A stretch of DNA of 64,000 nucleotides. It comes from Porticoccaceae bacterium (GTDB taxonomy: Bacteria; Pseudomonadota; Gammaproteobacteria; Pseudomonadales; Porticoccaceae). The notes beneath the pieces are model-generated. The model saw nothing but the letters and a program-made list of their open reading frames with translations, was not told the origin of the DNA and made no database searches. The stretch spans positions 1 through 64,000 of the forward strand of contig JAJFKC010000038.1 of assembly GCA_021773435.1 (NCBI GenBank), given 5' to 3'. Positions 25,367 through 34,921 of this stretch are shown piece after piece. Every line of letters starts with the position of its first letter. Position 1 is the stretch's first letter. Both the position numbers and the translations under genes were made by a program.

Positions 25367-25774
25367 TTAAGCGTTGATCACACCGAAAAACAGCGCATCT
25401 ATCACCGGGCATTCGGGCACATCTTCACCACTACATGAGAGCACGGTCGCACTCAGGGCCTCTTCGATACGTCTCAGATCCTGTATCTTCTGATGGACCG
25501 TCTCGAGGTGTTGTTTAGCCAGTTTCGACACCTCGTTGCAGGAGACAACTTTTCTGTCCACCAGGTTGAGGAGGCTCTTTAAGTTATCTATCCCGAAACC
25601 AAGTTCGCGCCCACGCATAATGAATCTTAGTCGGCGCTCGTGGGTTTCGTTATATTGGCGATACCCGGCCGCTGAACGTGCTGGCTCAGGCATAAGGCCA
25701 GTTTTCTCGTAATAGCGAATGGTCTCAAGGTTACAGCCGGTTTTTTTAGCCAGCTTTCCACGCGTTATGCTCAT
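25367..25774 (-). CDS. merR: Mercury regulator MerR
   Basis: 135 residues: winged helix (RGKLAKKTGCNLETIRYYEKTG), dimer helix and metal loop. Cys79, Cys114 and Cys122 match the Hg(II)-binding Cys82/117/126 of MerR with almost the same spacing (35 and 8, against 35 and 9). It is divergent from merT and binds the dyad between them, repressing and then activating the operon when Hg(II) is present. A broken copy of its C-terminus lies at 14057-14180. Confidence 0.92.
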   Translation of the reverse strand: MSITRGKLAKKTGCNLETIRYYEKTGLMPEPARSAAGYRQYNETHERRLRFIMRGRELGFGIDNLKSLLNLVDRKVVSCNEVSKLAKQHLETVHQKIQDLRRIEEALSATVLSCSGEDVPECPVIDALFFGVINA

Positions 25775-25808
25775 CTACACTCGTATCCAAATTAATCGAA
25801 ATGACTGC

Positions 25809-25839
25809 TTGACCCTGTAGACGATACAGGGTTTACCTT
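25809..25839 (+). promoter_or_regulatory. mer operon promoter and MerR operator
   Basis: TTGACC and TACCTT are 19 bases apart, and the spacer region carries the dyad ACCCTGTA-GACGA-TACAGGGT at 25812-25832. This is the standard arrangement of PmerT with MerO, lying between divergent merR and merT. Confidence 0.88.
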
Positions 25840-25874
25840 GGCTATGTTGCTGTAAATTTGCAAGGAACACCCCA

Positions 25875-26288
25875 ATGGCTGAAACAGATAGCGAGTCCGA
25901 TCAAAGTAGAGGCAAGTGGCTGGCGGCGGCGGGGGTCTCGGCTGCGCTTGTCGCCTCTTCTTGCTGTGTTGTGCCGCTCGTTTTGGTAACCCTTGGCATC
26001 GGCGGTGCCTGGATGGGCAACCTGACGGCCCTGGAATCCTACGAGCCTTATTTCATCTCTGTCACGGTGGCATTTCTGGGCACCGGTTTTTGGACTGTGT
26101 ATTTCAAACCGAAAAAGCAATGCGACGAGGGCAGTTATTGCGCACGCCCTGCTTCTGCGCTTATGACCAGGACGACGCTCTGGGTGGCCACATTACTGGT
26201 AGTTCTGTCCGCCACTGTCAATCTTTGGGCACCACTTTTTTATTATTTGGGCACCACTTTTTTATTAGGCGATTATCAACTTTATTAG
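25875..26288 (+). CDS. merT: Mercuric ion transporter MerT
   Basis: 137 residues, three membrane helices. The first helix carries the vicinal Cys pair SSCCVVP (30-31) that takes Hg(II) from MerP, and a cytoplasmic loop has a second pair (CDEGSYC). It imports Hg(II) for reduction by MerA. The C-terminus has been lengthened: a 22-bp tandem duplication at the original stop shifts the frame, adding 14 residues (YLGTTFLLGDYQLY) after NLWAPLFY. Whether this affects function is unknown. Confidence 0.92.
   Translation: MAETDSESDQSRGKWLAAAGVSAALVASSCCVVPLVLVTLGIGGAWMGNLTALESYEPYFISVTVAFLGTGFWTVYFKPKKQCDEGSYCARPASALMTRTTLWVATLLVVLSATVNLWAPLFYYLGTTFLLGDYQLY
26224..26267 (+). repeat. 22-bp tandem duplication in the 3' end of merT
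   Basis: Two perfect copies of a unit starting TTTGGGCACCACTTTTTTAT. With a single copy the gene would read NLWAPLFY and stop at TAG. Since 22 is not a multiple of 3, the second copy removes that stop and opens 14 further codons. Confidence 0.95.
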
Positions 26289-26300
26289 GAAATTTATAGC

Positions 26301-26642
26301 ATGAAAAAAATTGTATTATTCGTTTGTGCCCTAGGCCTTATTACCACCCTGTCGATGACTGGACTCAACATTACGCCCGCTGCTGCTTCGCCTCAACCCG
26401 TAAGTGCAAGCGTATCTGCATCGGCTCAAGAGACGTCTACATTTTCGATCGAAAAAATGACCTGTGCCGCTTGCCCAATCACCGTGCGTAAAGCGATGGA
26501 GCGCGTCGACGGCGTTGCCAAGGTGACTGTTGATTTCAATAAGAAGACGGCAGCCGTTATCTACGATCCGCATGTTACAACAATCGACCAAATTAGCGAC
26601 GCATCTACCAATGCTGGCTATCCCGCGACTCTACAGCTTTAG
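26301..26642 (+). CDS. merP: Periplasmic mercury-binding protein MerP
   Basis: 113 residues: signal peptide and Ser/Ala-rich linker, then an HMA domain with KMTCAACPITVRKAM (Cys55, Cys58) that binds Hg(II) and passes it to MerT. The linker before the domain is longer than in Tn21 MerP. It starts 12 bases after merT. Confidence 0.93.
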   Translation: MKKIVLFVCALGLITTLSMTGLNITPAAASPQPVSASVSASAQETSTFSIEKMTCAACPITVRKAMERVDGVAKVTVDFNKKTAAVIYDPHVTTIDQISDASTNAGYPATLQL

Positions 26643-26680
26643 CAAGTCAAGCACGATGACCCAATAACGCAAAACCAGAA

Positions 26681-26712
26681 AACCGGATAACCGGATAACC
26701 GGATAACCGGAT
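26681..26712 (+). repeat. Four 8-bp tandem repeats before merC
   Basis: Four perfect copies of AACCGGAT end four bases before the merC ATG. The repeat supplies the only GGA-type ribosome site, so copy number could tune merC translation through spacing. Confidence 0.92.
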
Positions 26713-26716
26713 AACT

Positions 26717-27136
26717 ATGAATAATCTATTGAGTCTTTTTGCCCGTATTGGTGATAAAACAGGTTCACTGGGCGCAGTCGTTTCTGCTATGGGTTGTGCC
26801 ATGTGTTTCCCGGCCATCGCCAGTTTAGGGGCCGCTGTGGGGATGGGCTTTCTCAGTCAATGGGAAGGCTTATTTGTTAATACCCTGCTGCCCTTTTTTG
26901 CATGGCTTACGCTCGTATTGAATGCCTTGAGTTGGTTCAGCCACAAACAATGGTTGCGTAGTTTAGTCGGTATGACTGGCCCGGTTTTATTGCTGGTTTC
27001 GCTATATCCCCTCTTTCAGTATGGCTGGAGCAGCTATGTCACCTATTCGGCCCTGGGCCTGATGGTGGCTGTATCCCTTTGGGATATATTCTCGCCGGTC
27101 AACAAGCAATGTGACGATGAAACCTGTGAAGTATGA
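26717..27136 (+). CDS. merC: Mercury transporter MerC
   Basis: 139 residues with four membrane helices. The Cys pair in MGCAMCFPAIASLG (27 and 30) is the MerC Hg(II) site, and another pair lies at the C-terminus (CDDETC). It is a second inner-membrane Hg(II) importer beside MerT. Confidence 0.9.
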   Translation: MNNLLSLFARIGDKTGSLGAVVSAMGCAMCFPAIASLGAAVGMGFLSQWEGLFVNTLLPFFAWLTLVLNALSWFSHKQWLRSLVGMTGPVLLLVSLYPLFQYGWSSYVTYSALGLMVAVSLWDIFSPVNKQCDDETCEV

Positions 27137-27178
27137 AAACCGAAGAGTGATCATCCTGGGCAATTATAGGGCGCAAAA

Positions 27179-28874
<1,696 letters not shown>

Positions 28875-28922
28875 TCGCTCATCGATGAGGGTTTATCCGT
28901 ATCAACTCGCATGTGTTCAGAC

Positions 28923-29006
28923 CTGTTTGACTATCAAACGTTTCTTATTGGCACCGGTCGTTTACCCGAGAACATTGCACCCATAGAGGGCTTGATATTA
29001 CGCTGA
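28923..29006 (+). pseudogene. Possible flavoprotein fragment
   Basis: 27 codons directly after merA read FDYQTFLIGTGRLPENIAP and end at TGA. The IGTGRLPEN pattern resembles the second FAD motif of disulfide oxidoreductases, so this may be a leftover of a lost reductase. It is short and could be chance. Confidence 0.25.
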
Positions 29007-29038
29007 CTCAACATGTAACGGCCTTATGGCTAACTCAT

Positions 29039-29224
29039 TCATCGCACTCGCCGTCTTGATTCTATCCACTGAATAATCGCACTTTCGTACCAACCAACAG
29101 CGCGAGCACCTGTTAATTGTATTTGTTTTGGGAATTTCCCCTTAGCCATTTCTGAATAAATCGTCGAGCGGGAAAGCCCAGTCATGGCCTTGACCTCATT
29201 AAGTCTCAATACTTTATATTTCAT
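29039..29224 (-). CDS. AlpA-family HTH regulator
   Basis: 61 residues: LRLNEVKAMTGLSRSTIYSEM then FPKQIQLTGARAVGW and a final WIESRRRVR, the complete small AlpA/prophage-regulator fold. Such proteins act as excisionase-like switches for integrases of islands related to CP4-57. It opens the island debris region at the ssrA attachment fragments. Confidence 0.88.
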   Translation of the reverse strand: MKYKVLRLNEVKAMTGLSRSTIYSEMAKGKFPKQIQLTGARAVGWYESAIIQWIESRRRVR

Positions 29225-30127
29225 CTGTTCGCACCCCGAGTTTCTTATGGCCTATCAATACTATCCGGGCGCGATGAAAGGACAACGTAAAACCCTTTCC
29301 GGCCCCGACTGACTTCCAGGCTAGGCGCTTTTACTGGTTCCAGTGGAACCAATGCCAATTGTTATTCAGGTTTCTACGTGTATTTTATTTTTGGTAAGTG
29401 TTTGTGACCAACCACAGGCTCGTAGCCTGACAGGGTTCGCTTGCGCGAAAAGGCCAAGGGACACGACTCCCATTCAACCTGACATGCCTCAATCGTAGGC
29501 AACGCAGCTTTTCTTCTTTTGAAGAAGGCACTACGTGATCCAATTGGCTCTAAGAGCCGCCCTTTGTGGTGAACTATCACCTCCTTTATAGCTTATGCGG
29601 CACCAATAGCCCGCTGAGTTAGAAAATACCGTATCAATTACGGACGTATAAGATGGCTGATTCCTCTGCCGATTTTGGACAGCAAATGCCGCCCCGAAAG
29701 ATGGACATAGCACCCTGTTTTTAAGATGGGTTAACGACCATTGGGCCGGTGCGCTATTAATAACCCGCAAGCGCTTTGTCGTTTTTGCTATGAAAGCATA
29801 GCGAGGACGACCCCTCTGCCACATTTCCGCTGTGGCCTGCGGATAGATTTGTTTATCACACTGGTATGGCCAGTATAGTTAGACCGAACTCGCACTGAAC
29901 TCAGTAATCCTTCTATGAGCGGTAGTCGTTCGGGGCTCCGCAGCCCTCGTCACTACCCCGCTGCGCTCGCTAGTGACGAGGTTTTCATACGGAAAGAACA
30001 CCACGTCCGGCAAGCAGTCTTCATAATCGCTTAAGAAAACAGGGGCTTTGAGAAATACTTACACTCAAGCCACTCCAACATTACCCTAATTGGCTAGTTT
30101 TGCTTTCATAACGCATAGCATGCTTGC
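29225..30127. other. 900-bp region without a supported gene
   Basis: ORFs on both strands are short and featureless. It holds a 7-1-7 perfect palindrome GGTTCCAGTGGAACC (29336-29350), 112 bases upstream of the AlpA start and a possible operator, and an 11-bp stem (CCTCGTCACTA against TAGTGACGAGG, 29945-29981) with a 15-base GC-rich loop followed by TTTTC, which could terminate rightward transcription. Confidence 0.55.
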
Positions 30128-30171
30128 GTATATTTAACAGCTACACTAAAATGTATACCTATTAAATATAC
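30128..30171. promoter_or_regulatory. Operator-like inverted repeat before the toxin-antitoxin pair
   Basis: Arms GTATATTTAA (30128-30137) and TTAAATATAC (30162-30171) are perfect complements around 24 bases that contain another GTATAC core. They sit just before the antitoxin ribosome site, the usual place for autorepression by a TacA-TacT complex. Confidence 0.6.
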
Positions 30172-30187
30172 AGAGAGGTTGATCGCC

Positions 30188-30451
30188 ATGGCTAAAACCG
30201 CCCCCATCAATATGCGTGTCGAACCCAGCCAGCATGCCCTGCTGACCAAAGCAGCTCAAGTACTACATAAGGATAGAAGCGTTTTTATTCTGGATGTTGC
30301 CTGCCGGGAAGCCCAAAATGTGCTGCTCGACCAGCGCTTTTTCCAACTGGGCGACGATGCATTTGCTGCCTTTGACACCGCGCTGGAAGTACCTCTGCCC
30401 AACAATGCCAAACTGAAATCACTGCTGGCCAAGCCCTCCCCATGGGAATAA
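30188..30451 (+). CDS. DUF1778 antitoxin, TacA type
   Basis: 87 residues from the ATG at 30188 (GAGAGG before it; the tracked start is TTG). A ribbon-helix-helix N-terminus (APINMRVEPSQHALLTKAAQVL) is followed by a toxin-wrapping tail (ALEVPLPNNAKLKSLLAKPSPWE), the TacA/AtaR layout. It should neutralise the acetyltransferase encoded by the overlapping next gene. Confidence 0.87.
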   Translation: MAKTAPINMRVEPSQHALLTKAAQVLHKDRSVFILDVACREAQNVLLDQRFFQLGDDAFAAFDTALEVPLPNNAKLKSLLAKPSPWE

Positions 30452-30936
30452 CTGCCCCGCCGGTTGCCTTAACTGACAACCACGAGGTCTCGGAGTTTAA
30501 CTGCGGCAATGACACCCTTAATGACTGGCTCATAAAACGCAGTCTAAAAAACCAAAGAAGTGGTGCTAGTCGTACATTTGTTATCTGCCAGAATGACCAG
30601 GTGGTTGGATACTATGCGCTCGCTAGCGGCGCTGTGGAACGCATGATCTCACCTAAACCTATCGCCCGAAATATGCCGGAGCCGATCCCTGTGATGGTAC
30701 TAGGGCGGTTGGCTATAGACACTCGAATGCAAGGACAAAAATTAGGGGCAGCATTGTTGAAAGATGCCTTGCTGCGCACTCTTTTCGTATCAAAGAATGT
30801 CGGTATTCGCGCGATCCTGGTACATGCCATATCAGAAGATGCTAAACGGTTTTATCTCGGCTATGGGTTCCAGGTTTCTCCTATTGACCCTATGACCTTG
30901 ATGCTACCTACCCGACATATTGAAGGGCTTTTGTAA
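30442..30936 (+). CDS. GNAT acetyltransferase toxin, TacT type
   Basis: 164 residues. It starts with the TacT-like FNCGNDTLNDWLIKRSL, then the acetyl-CoA motif VLGRLAIDTRMQGQKLGAAL and the catalytic-region tyrosine in FYLGYGF. Such toxins acetylate the amino acid on charged tRNA and stop translation. It overlaps the antitoxin gene by 10 bases, as expected for a TacAT pair. Confidence 0.88.
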   Translation: MGITAPPVALTDNHEVSEFNCGNDTLNDWLIKRSLKNQRSGASRTFVICQNDQVVGYYALASGAVERMISPKPIARNMPEPIPVMVLGRLAIDTRMQGQKLGAALLKDALLRTLFVSKNVGIRAILVHAISEDAKRFYLGYGFQVSPIDPMTLMLPTRHIEGLL

Positions 30937-31003
30937 TACAGGAAGTAATACTCTAGAAACTGACAGAATGCTAATTATCCGCAAATCAGGTAGTTAGGCG
31001 GCA

Positions 31004-31027
31004 GGTTCGATTCCCGCCGCCCCACCA
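31004..31027 (+). other. 3' end of tmRNA (ssrA): island attachment-site remnant
   Basis: TTCGATTCCCGCCGCCCCA followed by CCA is the T-arm and acceptor end of a tmRNA. The rest of a tRNA cannot be folded upstream. The same 21 bases end the larger ssrA piece at 33116. tmRNA 3' ends are the usual integration site for CP4-57-like islands, so this is read as an att duplicate. A strong terminator follows, as after a native ssrA. Confidence 0.75.
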
Positions 31028-31033
31028 ATAAAC

Positions 31034-31066
31034 AACCCTCGCCACGATAGTGGTGGGGGTTTTTTA
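31034..31066 (+). terminator. Terminator downstream of the ssrA 3' end
   Basis: A 12-bp stem with two G-T pairs (AACCCTCGCCAC, loop GATA, GTGGTGGGGGTT) followed by six T. It starts seven bases after the ssrA CCA, which suggests this is the original end of the ssrA transcription unit. Confidence 0.85.
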
Positions 31067-31197
31067 TTGGCTGAACTGCAGATTTGAACACATTTGCGCA
31101 CGCGTGGCGCACAGGACGTGCGTCTGTCGCGAAGGGCAGGAGAAGGTGAGACCGAAAAGGTCGAGAAGCTGGCCTGGGCCATGGCCGAGAGCGACCC

Positions 31198-31230
31198 GAT
31201 TCCCACCGCCTCCACCAATAAACAACCCTC
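31198..31230 (+). repeat. Diverged second copy of the ssrA 3' end
   Basis: GATTCCCACCGCCTCCACCA plus AATAAACAACCCTC repeats 31009-31040 with two differences. It carries CCA but lacks the T-arm half. It is another partial att copy, 189 bases downstream of the first. Confidence 0.75.
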
Positions 31231-31356
31231 CTCATAACCCAAAAATTCGGCGGCCTTAAGTACGGTAAAATGAAATAAACGTGAGAGTAGCCTGGTGGAC
31301 TATCGGCTACTCGGTGAAGCCTATCATTCATATAAACGACAATATAATTTCAATTA

Positions 31357-31406
31357 GACGAAAGTAAACTTTCATTTGGACGAATGGTAATTTACACTTG
31401 GCCGAA
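31357..31406 (+). repeat. Three 22-bp-phased GACGAA motifs
   Basis: GACGAA at 31357, GACGAA at 31379 and GCCGAA at 31401 are exactly 22 bases apart, two DNA turns, with related AT-rich stretches between them (GTAAACTTTC, GTAATTTAC). They end about 30 bases before the ATPase ATG and look like a binding array for a regulator. Confidence 0.6.
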
Positions 31407-31437
31407 CGATCCCCAGCCCCAATAAGCAATAAATATT

Positions 31438-32709
31438 ATGGCTAACGCCCTGTACCAACGATTTACACAAGAGATATTACACGAGGCACTACAAGACACG
31501 CCCGTGGTGCTTATCCATGGTTCTCGCCAGTGCGGAAAAACGACACTTGCTCATTCGGTTGGCGGGAAACTGGGATACCACTACATCACCTTTGATGATG
31601 ACAATCAGCTACAAGCAGCCAAAGCCGATCCCATCGGTTTTGTACAAGGCCTGCCAGAACATACTATTCTTGACGAAATTCAGCGCACGCCAGAACTGTT
31701 CACCGCCATTAAAGCCAGCGTCGATCAAAACCGCAAACCTGGCCGTTTTATCCTCACCGGCTCTGCCAATGTGCTGTTACTTCCGAAGCTCGCCGACTCC
31801 CTGGCGGGACGTATGGAAATTATTCATTTACGGCCACTCGCCCAGGCAGAAATTACCGGGCTTAAGCCCACCTTCTTTCAACAATTATTCAGCGCTGATT
31901 TTAGCGCAGCAACAAGCAAACAGAAGTACCTACGATTAGGTGAATCACTAGCTAAGCTAATTTGCATGGGCGGTTACCCCGCAGCCATTGCTCGCAACAA
32001 TGAAAAACGTCGCAATGCCTGGTACCGAGATTACATCACCACCATTATCCAACGGGACGTACAGGATATAGCCAGTATTCGTAACCTGGATACGTTGCCG
32101 AAGCTACTCACCTTAGCAGCAAGCCAAACTGCACGGCTATTTAATGCGGCCGATTTAGCCTCTCCCTTTTCGATTAGCCGCCCAACGATTCGAGAATACT
32201 TAACCGTGTTGGAACAAATATTTTTAATCGAACAACTACAGCCTTGGCATAGCAATCGACTTAGCCGATTAATAAAAACCCCTAAAATGCACCTGACCGA
32301 TACTGGACTGGCCTGCTCGCTGATGGGTGTCAACAGCCAAACTCTTTGGCAAGATAAAACGCTATTAGGCCAATTATTGGAAACCTTTATCTACCAGGAG
32401 ATAAGAAAACATGCCGACTGGCACGATGAAGAATTAAAGTTCTACCACTTCCGCAATAAAGATAAGGTAGAAGTAGACATTATTATCGAACAGAGTCGAC
32501 AAATAGCGGGGATAGAAATTAAAGCCGCCGCGTCCGTGACACAAAGCGACTTTAAAGGCTTAAACAAACTAAAAGATGCCTGCAGTGAACAATTTGCCGC
32601 AGGCGTGGTGTTTTATGATGGCGAAACCATCTTACCCTTTGGTGAAAAACTATTTGCAGTGCCGATTAGCTTACTAAGCCCCAAAACACCAGAAGCTAAG
32701 GAGAAATAA
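31438..32709 (+). CDS. AAA ATPase with C-terminal DUF4143 domain
   Basis: 423 residues. Walker A GSRQCGKTTLAH near residue 30, Walker B in EHTILDEIQRTPEL, sensor region FILTGSANVLLLPKLADSLAGR, then the DUF4143 domain with a PD-D/ExK-like stretch (VEVDIIIEQSRQIAGIEIKAA). This family is widespread and often mobile, and its role is unknown. It sits between two sets of ssrA fragments, so it is island cargo. Confidence 0.87.
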   Translation: MANALYQRFTQEILHEALQDTPVVLIHGSRQCGKTTLAHSVGGKLGYHYITFDDDNQLQAAKADPIGFVQGLPEHTILDEIQRTPELFTAIKASVDQNRKPGRFILTGSANVLLLPKLADSLAGRMEIIHLRPLAQAEITGLKPTFFQQLFSADFSAATSKQKYLRLGESLAKLICMGGYPAAIARNNEKRRNAWYRDYITTIIQRDVQDIASIRNLDTLPKLLTLAASQTARLFNAADLASPFSISRPTIREYLTVLEQIFLIEQLQPWHSNRLSRLIKTPKMHLTDTGLACSLMGVNSQTLWQDKTLLGQLLETFIYQEIRKHADWHDEELKFYHFRNKDKVEVDIIIEQSRQIAGIEIKAAASVTQSDFKGLNKLKDACSEQFAAGVVFYDGETILPFGEKLFAVPISLLSPKTPEAKEK

Positions 32710-32772
32710 GCACCCCCGCGGAACACAGAACAACTGAAACTGCTGGAAAACAAGCTCTGGCGCGCTGCCGAC
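32710..32772 (+). pseudogene. Type I methyltransferase (HsdM) N-terminal fragment
   Basis: Directly after the ATPase stop the frame reads NTEQLKLLENKLWRAAD, the start of one HsdM subfamily. It then joins, in the same frame, sequence that runs into the tmRNA tag codons. No start codon is present, so it is a scar of an hsdM gene. Confidence 0.6.
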
Positions 32773-32814
32773 AATAAATATTCCCTGACCGTACCAAAAA
32801 TCATTAACGAACAC

Positions 32815-33116
32815 GACAACTACGCACTCGCCGCTTAATAACCGGTAGATTGCCATCTGACTGGAGCCGTGCTTATGCATCCAGCGCTTCATCTACTCAG
32901 GGGTCAAACCCAGGGTAGCGGCGAAGCACTCAGGTGTCATAGCTCATAAGATCGTGTTGAAGCTCGTCCGGGGCGGATGCCCTAAAACTTAACCGGAATC
33001 GCCATTTCATTCGCCCCGTTGGCCGGGTTTTGAAAGGTTAAATTAAAAGGCCTAACTAAGCATGTAGAGCCGATAGCAGCGGACTGACGGACGCGGGTTC
33101 GATTCCCGCCGCCCCA
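32815..33116 (+). ncRNA. ssrA: tmRNA (ssrA), 3' two thirds only
   Basis: The proteolysis-tag end reads GACAACTACGCACTCGCCGC then TTAATAA (DNYALAA with two stops). The pseudoknot region follows, then TAAGCATGTAGAGCCGATAG, a block kept in gammaproteobacterial tmRNAs, and the T-arm/acceptor GGACGCGGGTTCGATTCCCG. The 5' acceptor strand, start of the tRNA-like domain and resume codon region are absent, replaced by an hsdM scrap, and the terminal CCA is missing. It cannot be functional, so an intact ssrA should exist elsewhere. Confidence 0.85.
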
Positions 33117-33196
33117 ATAAACAGCCATCACGCCACCCGGCTTTTATACTACCTCGCTATCTGTGGATGACTTTAAAAACGGAAACCGCTCCACCC

Positions 33197-33346
33197 ATGT
33201 TTGAACAAACCTTCAAAAACATCGACGACGTTCTTCACAAAGATACGGGCTGCTCCAGCGAGCTGGACTACACTGAACAAACTTCCTGGATGCTATTTCT
33301 CAAATACCTCGATGATTTAGAGCCACGCCCCAAAAAATCACTATAA
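33197..33346 (+). pseudogene. Second HsdM N-terminal fragment
   Basis: 49 residues, MFEQTFKNIDDVLHKDTGC then LDYTEQTSWMLFLKYLDDLE, the start of another HsdM subfamily, ended by a stop after PRPKKSL. It lies 80 bases after the ssrA fragment and belongs to a different HsdM type than the scrap at 32710, so two type I systems have been lost here or this is a composite. Confidence 0.85.
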
Positions 33347-33380
33347 AGCTTAGCGATGGCAAAAAGCGCTGAGATCAAAG

Positions 33381-33803
33381 CTAGTCGTTGAGACCAAGAT
33401 CGCCGAGGATGTCCATGCAAATTATGCGCTTCTGGAATTTCCAGCCGTCGCCCTGCTTGACCAACTCATCCTGATAGCGACCAGCCAGTGAATTGACTAT
33501 GCCTCCGTCGCCATCGGCGCGAACCACGATAATATAGCTATTCGCCGTAGCAGTAGCGCCGTCTACCTTAACCATGGCATTCATGGTGCAGTGTTTGCGC
33601 GGCGGCACGTCGCCCCCAACAGCAGCGACAATAAAGGCTTTGATTTCAGCTCGCCCCTGACAGGTAGCTAAATCGCCAGCCAGCAGTGTCGCGTCTTCAA
33701 CAAATAAATTAGCCCATTCATCGTATTCACCGTCGTCGACGTGGAAACAATAGGCTGATAAGAGATCACGGATGGCTTCTTTGTCTTCCAGAACTGATGT
33801 CAT
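33381..33803 (-). CDS. SnoaL/NTF2-like protein
   Basis: 140 residues, single SnoaL-like domain: LEDKEAIRDLLSAYCFHVDDGEYDEW and FVEDATLLAGDLATCQGRAEI, the fold used by steroid isomerases and ring hydroxylating dioxygenase small subunits. Asp and His in the first helix are in place, but catalysis cannot be assigned. It is divergent from the crotonase genes across a 300-base gap in which I saw no clear regulatory motif. Confidence 0.8.
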   Translation of the reverse strand: MTSVLEDKEAIRDLLSAYCFHVDDGEYDEWANLFVEDATLLAGDLATCQGRAEIKAFIVAAVGGDVPPRKHCTMNAMVKVDGATATANSYIIVVRADGDGGIVNSLAGRYQDELVKQGDGWKFQKRIICMDILGDLGLND

Positions 33804-34100
33804 GGCTGGCTCCTCTCCGTCGGAGACGGATTCTTTAGTCGGTTAGGCTGTGTATTTCACTTTACAAACAGAATAGGTGAGCATTTCAAATGAGGCAAGA
33901 ACAGGCATATTTTTAAACCCTTTTATCAGCCGCTTATCCTCTACCAGATTGATAATTAATTAGTGTTCGACCTGGGAACAGTCATGGGCAGATGTCGACT
34001 TTACGGAAAACGGCGTCTATATTTTAAAGCTCAGGATTTTAAACATACGCAGCTCTAATCATTGATGCTGAACAAATAACAAACAACAGGAACCAAAGCC

Positions 34101-34856
34101 GTGGCCAAATTCGAGGATTACCGTGACCGCTATAAGACCATCAACATGGAGCGGCGGGATGGCATATTGCAAATAACCTTCCATTCCAAAGGTGAGTCTC
34201 TGCGTTGGGGGGCGCTGCCACACACCGAGTTCGGAGAATGCTTCGCCGACATTGGCAGTGACCGGGATAACAAGGTCATCATCATGACCGGTACCGGTGA
34301 TGACTTTAATGCGGATTTCCAACCGGCTACCGGTGGCACCAGGATCCGACCCAAATCGTGGGATCGTATCTATTTCGACGGCAAGAAGCTGCTGACGACT
34401 TTGATGGATATCGAAGTGCCAATGATCGCAGCAGTCAATGGCCCGGCCATCGTCCATGCGGAGCTGGCAGTGCTTTGTGACATTGTGCTCGCCGCAGAGC
34501 ATGCGGTGTTTTCCGACGCGCCTCATTTTGCTAACGGCCTGGTACCTGGCGATGGTGTCCATGTGATTTGGCCGCTGGTACTCGGCCCTAATCGCGGTCG
34601 CTATTTTTTACTCACCGGTCAGGAGCTTTCCGCCCAGCAAGCCCTGGACTGGGGGGTGGTCAACGAAGTACTGCCCCGTGAAAAGCTTTTAGAGCGAGCC
34701 TGGCAACTGGCCGAGCAGATCGCCGAAAAGCCTCCTCTAACACTGCGTTATGCTCGTGTTGCCATGACCCAAAAAATCAAACGGGCCTTGCTGGATGGTC
34801 TTGGCTACGGCCTCGCGCTGGAAGGTTTAGGCGCGGGAGAACACTGGCCGACATGA
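34101..34856 (+). CDS. Enoyl-CoA hydratase/isomerase family protein, copy 1
   Basis: 251 residues, crotonase fold. Oxyanion-hole segments [14 protein letters not shown] and [25 protein letters not shown] are recognisable, and [21 protein letters not shown] is the usual following helix. The start is GTG after AGGA. It acts on an acyl-CoA thioester in the cytoplasm; substrate unknown. About two thirds identical by eye with the next gene. Confidence 0.87.
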   Translation: MAKFEDYRDRYKTINMERRDGILQITFHSKGESLRWGALPHTEFGECFADIGSDRDNKVIIMTGTGDDFNADFQPATGGTRIRPKSWDRIYFDGKKLLTTLMDIEVPMIAAVNGPAIVHAELAVLCDIVLAAEHAVFSDAPHFANGLVPGDGVHVIWPLVLGPNRGRYFLLTGQELSAQQALDWGVVNEVLPREKLLERAWQLAEQIAEKPPLTLRYARVAMTQKIKRALLDGLGYGLALEGLGAGEHWPT

Positions 34857-34921
34857 GCTGAGATGAAACGGTGTTAGCTGATCAAAAACTAAAGTTTTTC
34901 AACAAATTACAAGGCAGAATA

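Noticed and set aside
26681-26712. CRISPR-like repeats
   Set aside because: 8-bp direct tandem units without spacers.
30985-31030. A tRNA gene ending in TTCGATTCCCGCCGCCCCACCA
   Set aside because: No acceptor 5' strand, D-arm or anticodon arm can be found before it; the match is to a tmRNA 3' end.
29039-33346. A complete restriction or other defence system
   Set aside because: Only two hsdM heads are present, both without catalytic domains; no hsdR or hsdS seen.
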